A DNA stretch of 6,650 bases from CAZFHZ01 sp964519015. GTDB taxonomy: Bacteria; Blakebacterota; Blakebacteria; Blakebacterales; CAYUVJ01. Below, piece by piece: positions 1 to 5,867 of the stretch. Within the stretch, counting starts at the first letter, position 1, and each line of letters begins with the position of its first letter. Location: the NCBI GenBank assembly GCA_964519015.1, contig CAZFHZ010000157.1, forward strand, positions 1-6,650, given 5' to 3'. A program made the translations under genes and the position numbers. The notes under the pieces are model-generated. The model made no database searches. It had not been told where the DNA came from and saw nothing but the letters and a program-made list of their open reading frames with translations.

Positions 1-331
1 TCCCCACCTGAATAACACATTCGTCTGTGTCACATACACCGGTTAGTTGAAAGCCTTGTTCATTCAGGATATCCCTCATATTTTCACGTTCTATGAGCTG
101 AAAAATGCTCTGCTGATTTAGGTAGAACCTCAGGCGATCGGAGATTGCCAGGCCTTCTGCTTCAATGATACCGCGTGGTGTCAAATTTAATAAACCTACA
201 AGGATCTTCTCTTCTTGCTGCGGAACATACCCCACGGATCCGTGGACGATCGGACATGCTTCCAGAGGAGTTGCTGTACAGAGACTCAGATTGAGTATTA
301 CCAACAGAATATTAAACGTGTTCTTTCTCAC
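1..331 (-). CDS. Secreted CsgG/LpoB-like protein, N-terminal part (runs off left edge)
   Basis: An open frame starts with GTG at 331-329 and runs without a stop to the left edge, giving 110 complete codons. The protein begins MRKN, then a hydrophobic stretch (residues 6-20), which reads as a Sec signal peptide; a Cys at 18 is not in a convincing lipobox. After it come a beta-strand-like segment ILVGLLNLTPRGI (43-55), the stretch EAEGLAISDRLRFYL (57-71), IERENMRDILNEQGF (80-94), and a CDTDEC pair of cysteines (100-105). This order (strand, EA..LSDRLR, ER..M..IL.EQGF, C..DEC) is what I know from exported CsgG/TolB-N/LpoB-like proteins of uncultured diderm bacteria; I recognise it by pattern only. 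A purine-rich AAAGGTG lies 10-13 bases before the GTG. Codons such as TTA, ATA and AGA are used freely, unlike all genes to the right. The function is unknown; an outer-membrane or envelope-associated role is inferred. Confidence 0.62.
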   Translation of the reverse strand, partial: MRKNTFNILLVILNLSLCTATPLEACPIVHGSVGYVPQQEEKILVGLLNLTPRGIIEAEGLAISDRLRFYLNQQSIFQLIERENMRDILNEQGFQLTGVCDTDECVIQVG

Positions 332-352
332 AAAAATGGTACACCTTTCTTT

Positions 353-377
353 ACAGGATTAGCCACCCCCGTCCTGT
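353..377 (-). repeat. Inverted repeat in the leader of the CsgG-like gene
   Basis: ACAGGA (353-358) and TCCTGT (372-377) form a perfect 6-base inverted repeat around a 13-base spacer. It sits just upstream of the purine-rich ribosome-binding stretch of the gene starting at 331. It could be an operator or a small leader hairpin; six base pairs may also be chance. The rest of the 172-base gap (332-503) shows no other gene, RNA or terminator. Confidence 0.25.
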
Positions 378-385
378 GTGCCAAA

Positions 386-414
386 TTTGTATCACAGAAT
401 TGTCTCCTTGCCTA
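386..414 (-). promoter_or_regulatory. Candidate sigma-70-type promoter for the CsgG-like gene
   Basis: On the minus strand TAGGCA (414-409) and TACAAA (391-386) are separated by 17 bases, each matching four of six consensus positions. It lies about 55 bases upstream of the GTG start at 331, in the AT-richer gap where a promoter is expected because the base composition and the gene arrangement both break here. A second pair, TTGGCA followed 17 bases later by TAATCC, is a weaker alternative just downstream. This is pattern matching only. Confidence 0.25.
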
Positions 415-503
415 CTTTCTTTTTCGGTTTCTGTCTCTGAACGGGTGTTGTCCGCGAATCTACGAAGGGACTTTCTCACTGTCTGAATCGCAGAGCCGGA
501 CGC

Positions 504-1367
504 TCAGACTTCCGGGGGAGGCTTAAGCCCCGGCCTGAGGCCGTCTTCCTCGATCTTCCGCCGGGCCCGGGCGGAGAGCGGGATGACGATGAGCTTGCCG
601 GTCAGGTCGGTGGTGTCCACGTAGACATCGGTGGCGAAGACACGGGTCAGGTGGGGAGAGGTCAGCACCTCGTCGGCCGGGCCGGCCACCTCGACCCGGC
701 CCGAACGGAGCAGGAGGATCCGGTCGCAGTACTCGGCGGCCAGGTTCAGGTCGTGCAGGGCGGTCAGCACCCCCGTCCCCTCGGCCGCCAGTTCCCGGAC
801 CAGGTCGTAGAGTTCCACCTGGAACCGGATGTCGAGGAAGCTGGTCGGCTCGTCCAGCAGGAGGATCCGGGGCTGCTGGGCCAGGGCCCGGGCGAAGACC
901 ACCCGCTGGCGTTCCCCGCTCGAGAGCTCCATCACCGGCCGGGCGGCCAGGTGACCGGCTCCGGTCCGCTCCAGCGCCTGCCGGGCGATCCGCAGGTCCT
1001 CTTCCCCCTCGAAGGCGACCCCGGCCAGGTGGGGATGCCGGCCCATCAGGACTGTCTCCAGCACCGTGAAGGGAAGGCTGGGCGGGATCTCCTGGGGCAC
1101 CACGGCCAGGCGGGCGGCCAGCCGCCGGCGGGGCCACTCTCGCACCTCCCGCCCCTGTACCCGCACGCTGCCGCCGTATCCGGTAAGCACCCCGCACACG
1201 ATCCGGATCAGGGTGCTCTTGCCCGAACCGTTCGGTCCGATCAGGCCCACCACCTCGCCGGGGGCCACCGTGAGATCCACCCCCTCCAGCACCCGCCTCG
1301 CCCCGAAGGAGAAGTCGAGCCCGCTGGCCGCGACCAGCGGCGCCCGTTCCCGCTCAGCCGACGACAT
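504..1367 (-). CDS. btuD: ABC transporter ATP-binding protein, cobalamin/Fe-siderophore type
   Basis: This is the cytoplasmic ATPase that powers the importer formed with the two upstream genes. All nucleotide-binding motifs are present, numbered from the ATG: Walker A GPNGSGKST (44-52), Q-loop Gln 92 in VPQE, signature LSSGERQ (148-154), Walker B ILLLDEP (168-174) and switch His 205 in TALHD. The length of 287 residues suits the FepC/BtuD/HmuV class, with a C-terminal tail (about 255-287) beyond the core. I chose ATG at 1367 over GTG at 1373 because GGGGGAG (1379-1373) is five bases before the ATG but abuts the GTG. The start overlaps the permease end by 14 bases, so translation is probably coupled. 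The family is certain; corrinoid rather than iron-siderophore as substrate rests on the DUF71 neighbour. No T-rich terminator follows the stop. Confidence 0.93.
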   Translation of the reverse strand: MSSAERERAPLVAASGLDFSFGARRVLEGVDLTVAPGEVVGLIGPNGSGKSTLIRIVCGVLTGYGGSVRVQGREVREWPRRRLAARLAVVPQEIPPSLPFTVLETVLMGRHPHLAGVAFEGEEDLRIARQALERTGAGHLAARPVMELSSGERQRVVFARALAQQPRILLLDEPTSFLDIRFQVELYDLVRELAAEGTGVLTALHDLNLAAEYCDRILLLRSGRVEVAGPADEVLTSPHLTRVFATDVYVDTTDLTGKLIVIPLSARARRKIEEDGLRPGLKPPPEV

Positions 1368-2400
1368 AGTCACTCCCCCGGCGGCGGAGCAGGACCAGGA
1401 AGAACGGTCCCCCGACCAGCGCGGTCAGCACCCCTACCGGCAGCTCGTTCGGCACCGCCACGGTCCGGGCGGCCAGGTCGGCCAGGACCAGGAAGGCCCC
1501 ACCTCCCAGGAAGCCGGCCGGGATCAGCAGGCGGTGGTCGGGTCCCAGTAGGAGGCGGAGCAGATGGGGCACCACCAGCCCCACGAAACCGATCATCCCG
1601 GCCAGGGCGACCGCGATCCCGGTCAGCAGGGAGCCGAGCAGGTAGGTCAGCCGCCGGGTCCGCTCGACGTCCACCCCGAGCTGGTGCGCCCCTTCCTCCC
1701 CCAGGCTGAGCGCGTTGAAGTCCCGGGCCAGGGCCAGCAGGCCGCCGGTGACCGCCAGGCAGACCACCGCCAGCAGCGCCACGGTCGGATAGCCGTACTC
1801 GTAGGGAATCCGTCCCATCAGGTAGAAGACGATGGTATGGAGCTGCTCCAGGGAGGCCACGCTCTGGATGAAATAGATCAGGGCGGCGCTGAAGGCGTTG
1901 AAGACCACTCCGGTCAGCAGGATGGTGTGGACGGTGAACCGTCCCCCCACCGAGGCGACCCGTTCGATCAACACCAGTGCCCCCAGCGCGCCCAGGAAGG
2001 CCGCTCCCGGGACGCCGAGCAGCCCGAACACCCCGCCGGCGGTCCCCGCCCCGAGCAGCAGGGCGAGCACCCCACCCAGGCTCGCCCCCCCGGAGACACC
2101 CAGCACATATGGGTCGGCCAGCGGATTGCGCAACAGGGCCTGGTAGCCGATCCCGGCCACGGTCAGGGAACCGCCCAGGAGGGCGGCCAGGAGCACCCGC
2201 GGCAGCCGGACCTCCCAGAGGATCCGCCGGGCCACCTCCCCTTCCGCCTCCCCGAGCGGGGTCCCCAGGCCGAGCAGGCGTCCCAGCGGGACGTGTCCGG
2301 CCCCCAGTGAGGCCCCCAGGGCCAGCGCCGCCAGCAGCAGCAGCAGGGTGACGGCCACTCCGGCCAGGGCCCGGCCTCTCGTCAGGTGGTCAGGGCGCAT
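1354..2400 (-). CDS. btuC: FecCD/BtuC-family ABC transporter permease
   Basis: This is the membrane channel subunit of the importer, expected to act as a homodimer in the inner membrane. The 348-residue length and the many hydrophobic segments fit the ten-helix BtuC fold. Family landmarks in order: an RLPRVL motif (65-70), GGSLTVAGIGYQALLRNPLADP (76-97) followed by a Gly-rich LGVSGGASLGG (100-110), LTGVVFNAF (162-170), LGEEGAHQLGV (233-243) in the region that contacts the ATPase, GFVGLVVPHLLR (271-282), and the closing NELPVGVLTALVGGPFF block (318-334). Translation starts at ATG 2400, five bases after a GGGGAG site (2411-2406), and overlaps the end of the binding-protein gene by 11 bases. The gene is intact. 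Sequence motifs alone cannot separate B12 from siderophore or haem permeases; the operon context favours corrinoids. Confidence 0.93.
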   Translation of the reverse strand: MRPDHLTRGRALAGVAVTLLLLLAALALGASLGAGHVPLGRLLGLGTPLGEAEGEVARRILWEVRLPRVLLAALLGGSLTVAGIGYQALLRNPLADPYVLGVSGGASLGGVLALLLGAGTAGGVFGLLGVPGAAFLGALGALVLIERVASVGGRFTVHTILLTGVVFNAFSAALIYFIQSVASLEQLHTIVFYLMGRIPYEYGYPTVALLAVVCLAVTGGLLALARDFNALSLGEEGAHQLGVDVERTRRLTYLLGSLLTGIAVALAGMIGFVGLVVPHLLRLLLGPDHRLLIPAGFLGGGAFLVLADLAARTVAVPNELPVGVLTALVGGPFFLVLLRRRGSDYVVG

Positions 2401-3304
2401 GGCCGCTCCCCGCCAGCGGTCCGAGTTCCCCGTCGGCCGGCGGACCCAGCACCTCGGGGTGGATGAGCCGGGCCATCAGTCGGGCCATCTCCCCCAGCCG
2501 CGGGCCGGGCACGGCCAGCCGGTCCGGGTGGACCCACCAGACCCGGTCACCGGCCACCGCCGGCAGGAAGCCCCACTCCCCCCAGCTCCCCGGGAAACGT
2601 CCCCGCCGCGCCTCCGGCCGGTTGTCGGAGACGTCGACGATGACCTCCGGGAGCCGCTCCAGGACCACCTCCAGGGAGACCAGCGGGTAGGGACCGGTGG
2701 CGTCGGCGAGCACGTTGACACCGCCGGCCTCTTCGATCAAGCGGTCGATACAGGAGCCCGGACCGGCGCCGTAGAGGGGTCGGGTACCGGCCACGAAGAG
2801 CACGCGCCGGCGCGGCAGGTCCGCCGTCCACCGGCGCACCTGCTCGAGCTCGGCCTGGACCTGGTCGGCGGCCGCCCGCCCTTCCTGCGGGAGTCCCACT
2901 GCCTCCCCGATCCGCACGAAGGCATCCACGACCCCCTCGTAGGTGTCGCTGTCCAGTTCCAGGACGGGAATGCCCGCCCGCCGGATGCGCGCATGGGCCG
3001 CGCTCCCGGCGGCGCTGCGGGCCGTCACCAGCAGGTCGATCCGCAACTCGAGCAGTCGTTCCAGGTTGGGGGCGTCGTAGGAACCGATCCGCTCCCGGCC
3101 GGCCACTTCCGGGGGCCAGTCCACGAAATCGCCGATGGCCACGATACGCTCCGCCAGACCGAGTCCGGTCAGCACCTCGGCCGCCGCCGGCGCCATCACG
3201 GCGATCCGTCGCGGTAGGGCGGCCGGGTCCCGGTCCCCCCCCGCCCCCTGCCCGCAGGCGGCCGCCGCCAGGGCCAGGAGCAGCACCGCCGCGGGACGGC
3301 TCAC
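2390..3304 (-). CDS. btuF: Periplasmic corrinoid-type ABC substrate-binding lipoprotein
   Basis: A 304-residue class III (BtuF/FhuD-type, Peripla_BP_2) binding protein that would capture the ligand and hand it to the permease. The N-terminus MSRPAAVLLLALAAAAC is a short lipoprotein signal with the modified Cys at 17. The lipobox is AAAC, looser than the usual L-A-A/G-C. Family features follow: RIAVMAPAAAEVLTGLGLAERIVAIG (33-58), then IGSYDAPNLERLLELRIDLLV (73-93), an RVLFVAG strand opening the second lobe, and a C-terminal PRLGEMARLMARLIHPE helix. I set the start at GTG 3304 rather than any upstream in-frame ATG: this GTG shares four bases (GTGA) with the TGA stop of the DUF71 gene, has GGAGAG just before it, and places the signal peptide at the true N-terminus. 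It overlaps the permease by 11 bases. Fe-siderophore binding is the alternative. Confidence 0.9.
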   Translation of the reverse strand: MSRPAAVLLLALAAAACGQGAGGDRDPAALPRRIAVMAPAAAEVLTGLGLAERIVAIGDFVDWPPEVAGRERIGSYDAPNLERLLELRIDLLVTARSAAGSAAHARIRRAGIPVLELDSDTYEGVVDAFVRIGEAVGLPQEGRAAADQVQAELEQVRRWTADLPRRRVLFVAGTRPLYGAGPGSCIDRLIEEAGGVNVLADATGPYPLVSLEVVLERLPEVIVDVSDNRPEARRGRFPGSWGEWGFLPAVAGDRVWWVHPDRLAVPGPRLGEMARLMARLIHPEVLGPPADGELGPLAGSGHAP

Positions 3305-3984
3305 CGGCTCTCCAGTCCCTCTTCGACGAACTCCAGATCGAGCCGGATCAGGCCCCCCTCCCGGACCACCCCGCCGGTCCGGAATCCGACCGGGTGCCGG
3401 AAGAGGGGTCCGTCCCAGACGAAGGTGTGGTACTCCCCCCCCTGCCCGACCGCATCGATCCCCTCCGGGAGGTCGGCCAGCCAGCGCTCGTCGAGCGGCC
3501 GCCCGAGCCACTCCTCACCCAGCCGACCCCCGTCCACACTGACCGAGAGGGCCCGCCAGCCCTGGCGGATGAAATCGCGCAGCATTTCCCGGGTGTTGCG
3601 GCGCCAGATCGGGAAGAGCCCCTGCAGGCCGGCCCGGGCGAGCTGAACCTCCCGCCAGGCCCGTACGTCGGCCAGCGAGACGTCGCCAAAGGCGGCGTAG
3701 TGGATCTCCCGCTCCCTCAGCCGGTCCAGGAAGGCCTGATGACGATGGTTGTAGGTGTTGTTGTCGGCCCCGGTCGGGATCCGCACCACCTCCAGGGGTA
3801 TCTCGAGGGCGGCCGCCTGCCGTTGGACCAGGGAGAGCGGGGTGCCGTGGAGGGGGACCCGGTCCTCCTCCTCGGTGACCGTGGTGAGCAGCCCGACCAC
3901 CTCGTGACCCGGGGTCTGGAGGACCTCCTGGAGACAGAGGGCGGCCGTCTTGCCGCCGCTCCAGTTGACCACGACCCGTTTCAT
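3301..3984 (-). CDS. DUF71/COG2102 PP-loop ATPase (Dph6-related), predicted B12 salvage enzyme
   Basis: A 227-residue cytoplasmic protein of the PP-loop ATP pyrophosphatase family, which activates a carboxylate by adenylation. Seen: VVVNWSGGKTA at the N-terminus with the PP-loop SGGKTA (9-14), the family block FGDVSLADVRAWRE (99-112), GLQGLFPIW (119-127), and the C-terminal GGEYHTFVWDGPLF (182-195). Archaeal and eukaryotic relatives are diphthine-ammonia ligases, but bacteria lack diphthamide. Published comparative genomics of DUF71 linked a bacterial subgroup to B12 salvage through clustering with B12 transport genes, exactly the context here. The reaction is unknown, although amidation of a corrinoid carboxylate is conceivable. 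The PP-loop lacks the usual SGGKDS Asp and Ser (Thr 13, Ala 14), and the usual CGEN element reads VGQG. Start at ATG 3984 is preceded by GGGAGGT (3994-3988); an in-frame ATG at 4014 and the longer open frame are disfavoured. It leads the btuFCD operon. Confidence 0.85.
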   Translation of the reverse strand: MKRVVVNWSGGKTAALCLQEVLQTPGHEVVGLLTTVTEEEDRVPLHGTPLSLVQRQAAALEIPLEVVRIPTGADNNTYNHRHQAFLDRLREREIHYAAFGDVSLADVRAWREVQLARAGLQGLFPIWRRNTREMLRDFIRQGWRALSVSVDGGRLGEEWLGRPLDERWLADLPEGIDAVGQGGEYHTFVWDGPLFRHPVGFRTGGVVREGGLIRLDLEFVEEGLESR

Positions 3985-4002
3985 GGCACCTCCCGCCTCC
4001 TC

Positions 4003-4044
4003 ACGCCCACTCATCGAAAGGTAGAGGGCGCCCTCGGTGGGCGT
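4003..4044 (-). promoter_or_regulatory. Stem-loop in the leader of the DUF71-btuFCD operon
   Basis: Perfect 8-base arms ACGCCCAC (4044-4037 as read on the minus strand) and GTGGGCGT (4010-4003) enclose a perfect 12-base palindrome GAGGGCGCCCTC (4024-4035), so the transcript can fold as a stem carrying a second internal hairpin. It fills the 79-base gap between the PDZ protein stop (4064) and the DUF71 start (3984), ending about 9 bases before the ribosome-binding region. No U-run follows, so it is not a standard intrinsic terminator. A role in mRNA processing, attenuation or translation control, or as a protein-binding operator, is inference. GC-rich DNA makes some pairing expected by chance, but nested perfect arms are less so. 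Confidence 0.45.
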
Positions 4045-4063
4045 CAAGCCGGGGGGTGTAGGG

Positions 4064-5293
4064 TCAGCGCGGGGGCTCGAAGGCGCCGGGGGGAGGCAGG
4101 CCGGCGCTGCGCCGGAGTTCGTCCAGGGTCTGCTCCATGCGAACGTAGCGGACCCGCACATCGGGCCGATCGGGATCGAAGGAGGAATCGCGGACCAGCG
4201 CTTCGAGGGCCGTCAACAGGTCGAGCCAGCGGGCTACGGCATACGGGTCAGGGTTGAGCCCCGGGCCGGTCGTGGCCGCTCCGAGTTGCTGGGAGAGGGC
4301 CAGCGTGCCGTCGCCGATCACGACCGAGAAGAGGATCTCCTCACCCCCCCGCAGGGCCGTCACCGGGACGGCCGTGCCGGGCACGGTGGCCAGCACCAGT
4401 TCCCGCAGGTGGGCCGATCCCTGAGTGGGCTGACCGGCATAGCGCACCACTTCGTCCCCCGCCTTCAGGCCGGCCAGGGCGGCCGGACCATCGGCATCCA
4501 CCTCACTCAGCACCACCCGATGCGGATCGGTCTCGTCGGAGACGGCCCCGAAGTAGCCCCGGCGCACCTGCCCGAACTGCTCGAGTTCCGAGACGATGTA
4601 AGCCACCATGCCGGACGGGATGGCGACCGCGTTCCCCGCCCCGGTCTGGTTGGAGCGTTCCTCGGAGGCGTAGGCCACGACCCCCATAATCTCCCCGCGG
4701 GCGTTCAGCAGGGGGGCGCCGCTGAAACCGGGATGGATGGTCAGGGAGGTGACGATCAGCCCGGTGGGATGGATGGCGATGACCCGGCCGACCTGGAGGT
4801 TGGTCAACTCCCCCACGGAGTCCACCATGACGACCATCTCCCCCACCTCGGCCGGGGTGGGGGCCGGCGGCGGGGGCGGGTTGCTGCTCAGCAGTTCGTT
4901 GACCACCAGCAGGGCCACTTCGTTGTCCGGGTCGACGGCCAGCACCTCGGCCGGAACGCGCCGGGCGCCGATACCCACTTCGATGGAATCGGCCCGACCG
5001 ATCACCGAGAGGGAGGTCACCACCCGGTTGGCCAGCCCGAAGCGGACGCCCGAGCCGATGTTGGTGATCTCCAGGACGCGCCGTCGCTGGGCCCGTCCCT
5101 CGACCGGAGCGGGCGTCTCGATCCGGGTGTGGGCGAACACCCGGACCGCACAGAGCTGTCCTCGGGCCAGTAACGCTTCGAGCGTCAATGGTCCCCGGTC
5201 CGCCCCGGTTGTGACCTGGGCCGCCACCGGCCCGCCGGCGGCGAGCAGGGCCAGGCTCGACAGGATCAGGAGCGGACGACGGGAGGTGGGCAT
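4064..5293 (-). CDS. Exported HtrA-like protein with PDZ domain, catalytic triad incomplete
   Basis: A 409-residue protein with a signal peptide (1-25, likely cut after PVAA before Q26), so periplasmic. Residues about 45-235 follow the trypsin-like HtrA pattern: GSGVRF (80-85), VVTSLSVIG (91-99), ADSIEV, DPDNEVALL (121-129), GFSGAPLLNARGEIMGVV (189-206). Residues about 245-328 form a PDZ domain (RRGYFGAV, then AALAGLKAGDEVV). Compared with HtrA/DegP (TNNHVV; DPxTDxALL; GNSGGP), the nucleophile Ser 191 is kept, but the His position is Ser 96 and the Asp position is Glu 125. The protein is therefore probably inactive as a protease and works as a sensor, chaperone or adaptor. A proline run (139-143) interrupts the domain, and an 80-residue C-terminal region resembles nothing I recognise. 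It starts 13 bases after the anti-sigma stop, without a clear ribosome site, suggesting translational coupling. This matches the mucD/degP position in sigma-E-type cassettes. Confidence 0.8.
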   Translation of the reverse strand: MPTSRRPLLILSSLALLAAGGPVAAQVTTGADRGPLTLEALLARGQLCAVRVFAHTRIETPAPVEGRAQRRRVLEITNIGSGVRFGLANRVVTSLSVIGRADSIEVGIGARRVPAEVLAVDPDNEVALLVVNELLSSNPPPPPAPTPAEVGEMVVMVDSVGELTNLQVGRVIAIHPTGLIVTSLTIHPGFSGAPLLNARGEIMGVVAYASEERSNQTGAGNAVAIPSGMVAYIVSELEQFGQVRRGYFGAVSDETDPHRVVLSEVDADGPAALAGLKAGDEVVRYAGQPTQGSAHLRELVLATVPGTAVPVTALRGGEEILFSVVIGDGTLALSQQLGAATTGPGLNPDPYAVARWLDLLTALEALVRDSSFDPDRPDVRVRYVRMEQTLDELRRSAGLPPPGAFEPPR

Positions 5294-5306
5294 GGCGGTA
5301 CCGGGC

Positions 5307-5867
5307 TCAGAAGAACCGGACCGGGATCCCCTGGATCCGGATGGGGAGCCGTAACCGCAAGCTGTCCTGGAGGGCGGCGGCGGCGTCCGGATCGGCTGAC
5401 ATAAGGGTGCCCGGGAAGCGGTCCTCGACCGCGGGGGGAAGCACGAAACGCTGGATCGGCGCCTGGGTCGCCGCCTCGGTAAGCGGGAGGTCCCTCCCCG
5501 CCGGTTCGGTCGGACGGGTCCCCGGCCCCCCCAGCACGACCAGCAGGACGGCCGCGGCCGCGGCCGAGACCAGTAAGGGGAGCGGGCGGATCAGTCCCCG
5601 CAGTTCCTCCTGCCGGGCCTGGCGGTGCACGGCCCGCTTGACCACCCAGGCCAGTTCAGGACCCGCCTCCACCTCGCCCAGCCGTCGCAGGTCGACGACC
5701 AGCCGCCGCATCCCCTCCAGCCGGTCGTGACAGGCCGGGCAGGTCTCGAGATGTTCGGAGATCTCCCGCTCGATATGCGCCGGCAGGGAACGGTCGAGCC
5801 AGGCGCTGAACATCTGCGCGTAGTGCCCGCAGAGATCGGTCGGTTCAGTGTGGTTCATACCAATCAC
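5307..5867 (-). CDS. Transmembrane ZAS-type anti-sigma factor
   Basis: A 186-residue partner of the upstream sigma factor. The N-terminal cytoplasmic part carries the zinc-binding anti-sigma motif: Cys 13, then His 39-x3-Cys 43-x2-Cys 46 in HLETCPAC. One membrane span is predicted at about 95-113 (LPLLVSAAAAAVLLVVLGG), preceded by charged residues (RQARQEELRGLIR) that put the N-terminus inside and residues 114-186 in the periplasm. The known role of such proteins is to hold an ECF sigma factor inactive until an envelope signal releases it. The frame overlaps the sigma gene by 23 bases, as is typical for such pairs. I chose GTG at 5867 because AGGAG (5879-5875) lies seven bases upstream; the in-frame ATG at 5858 (MNHTEP) would be 16 bases away. 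The protein ends in a hydrophobic -IPVRFF tail. The exact signal is not evident. Confidence 0.9.
   Translation of the reverse strand: MIGMNHTEPTDLCGHYAQMFSAWLDRSLPAHIEREISEHLETCPACHDRLEGMRRLVVDLRRLGEVEAGPELAWVVKRAVHRQARQEELRGLIRPLPLLVSAAAAAVLLVVLGGPGTRPTEPAGRDLPLTEAATQAPIQRFVLPPAVEDRFPGTLMSADPDAAAALQDSLRLRLPIRIQGIPVRFF

Noticed and set aside
512..533. Hairpin CCGGGG/CCCCGG with a central GGCTTAAGCC palindrome as a terminator of the B12 operon.
   Set aside because: It lies within the last codons of the ATPase gene and no T-run follows on the minus strand.
3305..3511. N-terminal extension of the binding protein to an ATG at 3511.
   Set aside because: It would bury the lipoprotein signal peptide 69 residues inside the protein and overlap the DUF71 gene by about 200 bases. 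The GTG at 3304 overlaps the DUF71 stop by four bases, the usual coupled arrangement.
3985..4063. Cobalamin riboswitch ahead of the uptake operon.
   Set aside because: The gap is only 79 bases and none of the conserved B12-box segments is visible there or in 332-503.
3985..4161. Extension of the DUF71 gene to 4161.
   Set aside because: The extra 59 residues are low-complexity, overlap the end of the PDZ gene and the stem-loop, and precede the family's normal N-terminus (beta strand plus PP-loop), which begins at ATG 3984 behind a good ribosome site.
651..5173. Long plus-strand open frames opposite the transporter and PDZ genes (for example 651-1709, 1564-2310, 2348-3217, 3394-4257, 4037-5173).
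   Set aside because: They lie antisense to well-recognised minus-strand genes, are low-complexity (rich in Pro, Gly, Arg, Gln, His) and show no domain. High G+C DNA gives such stop-free frames by default.
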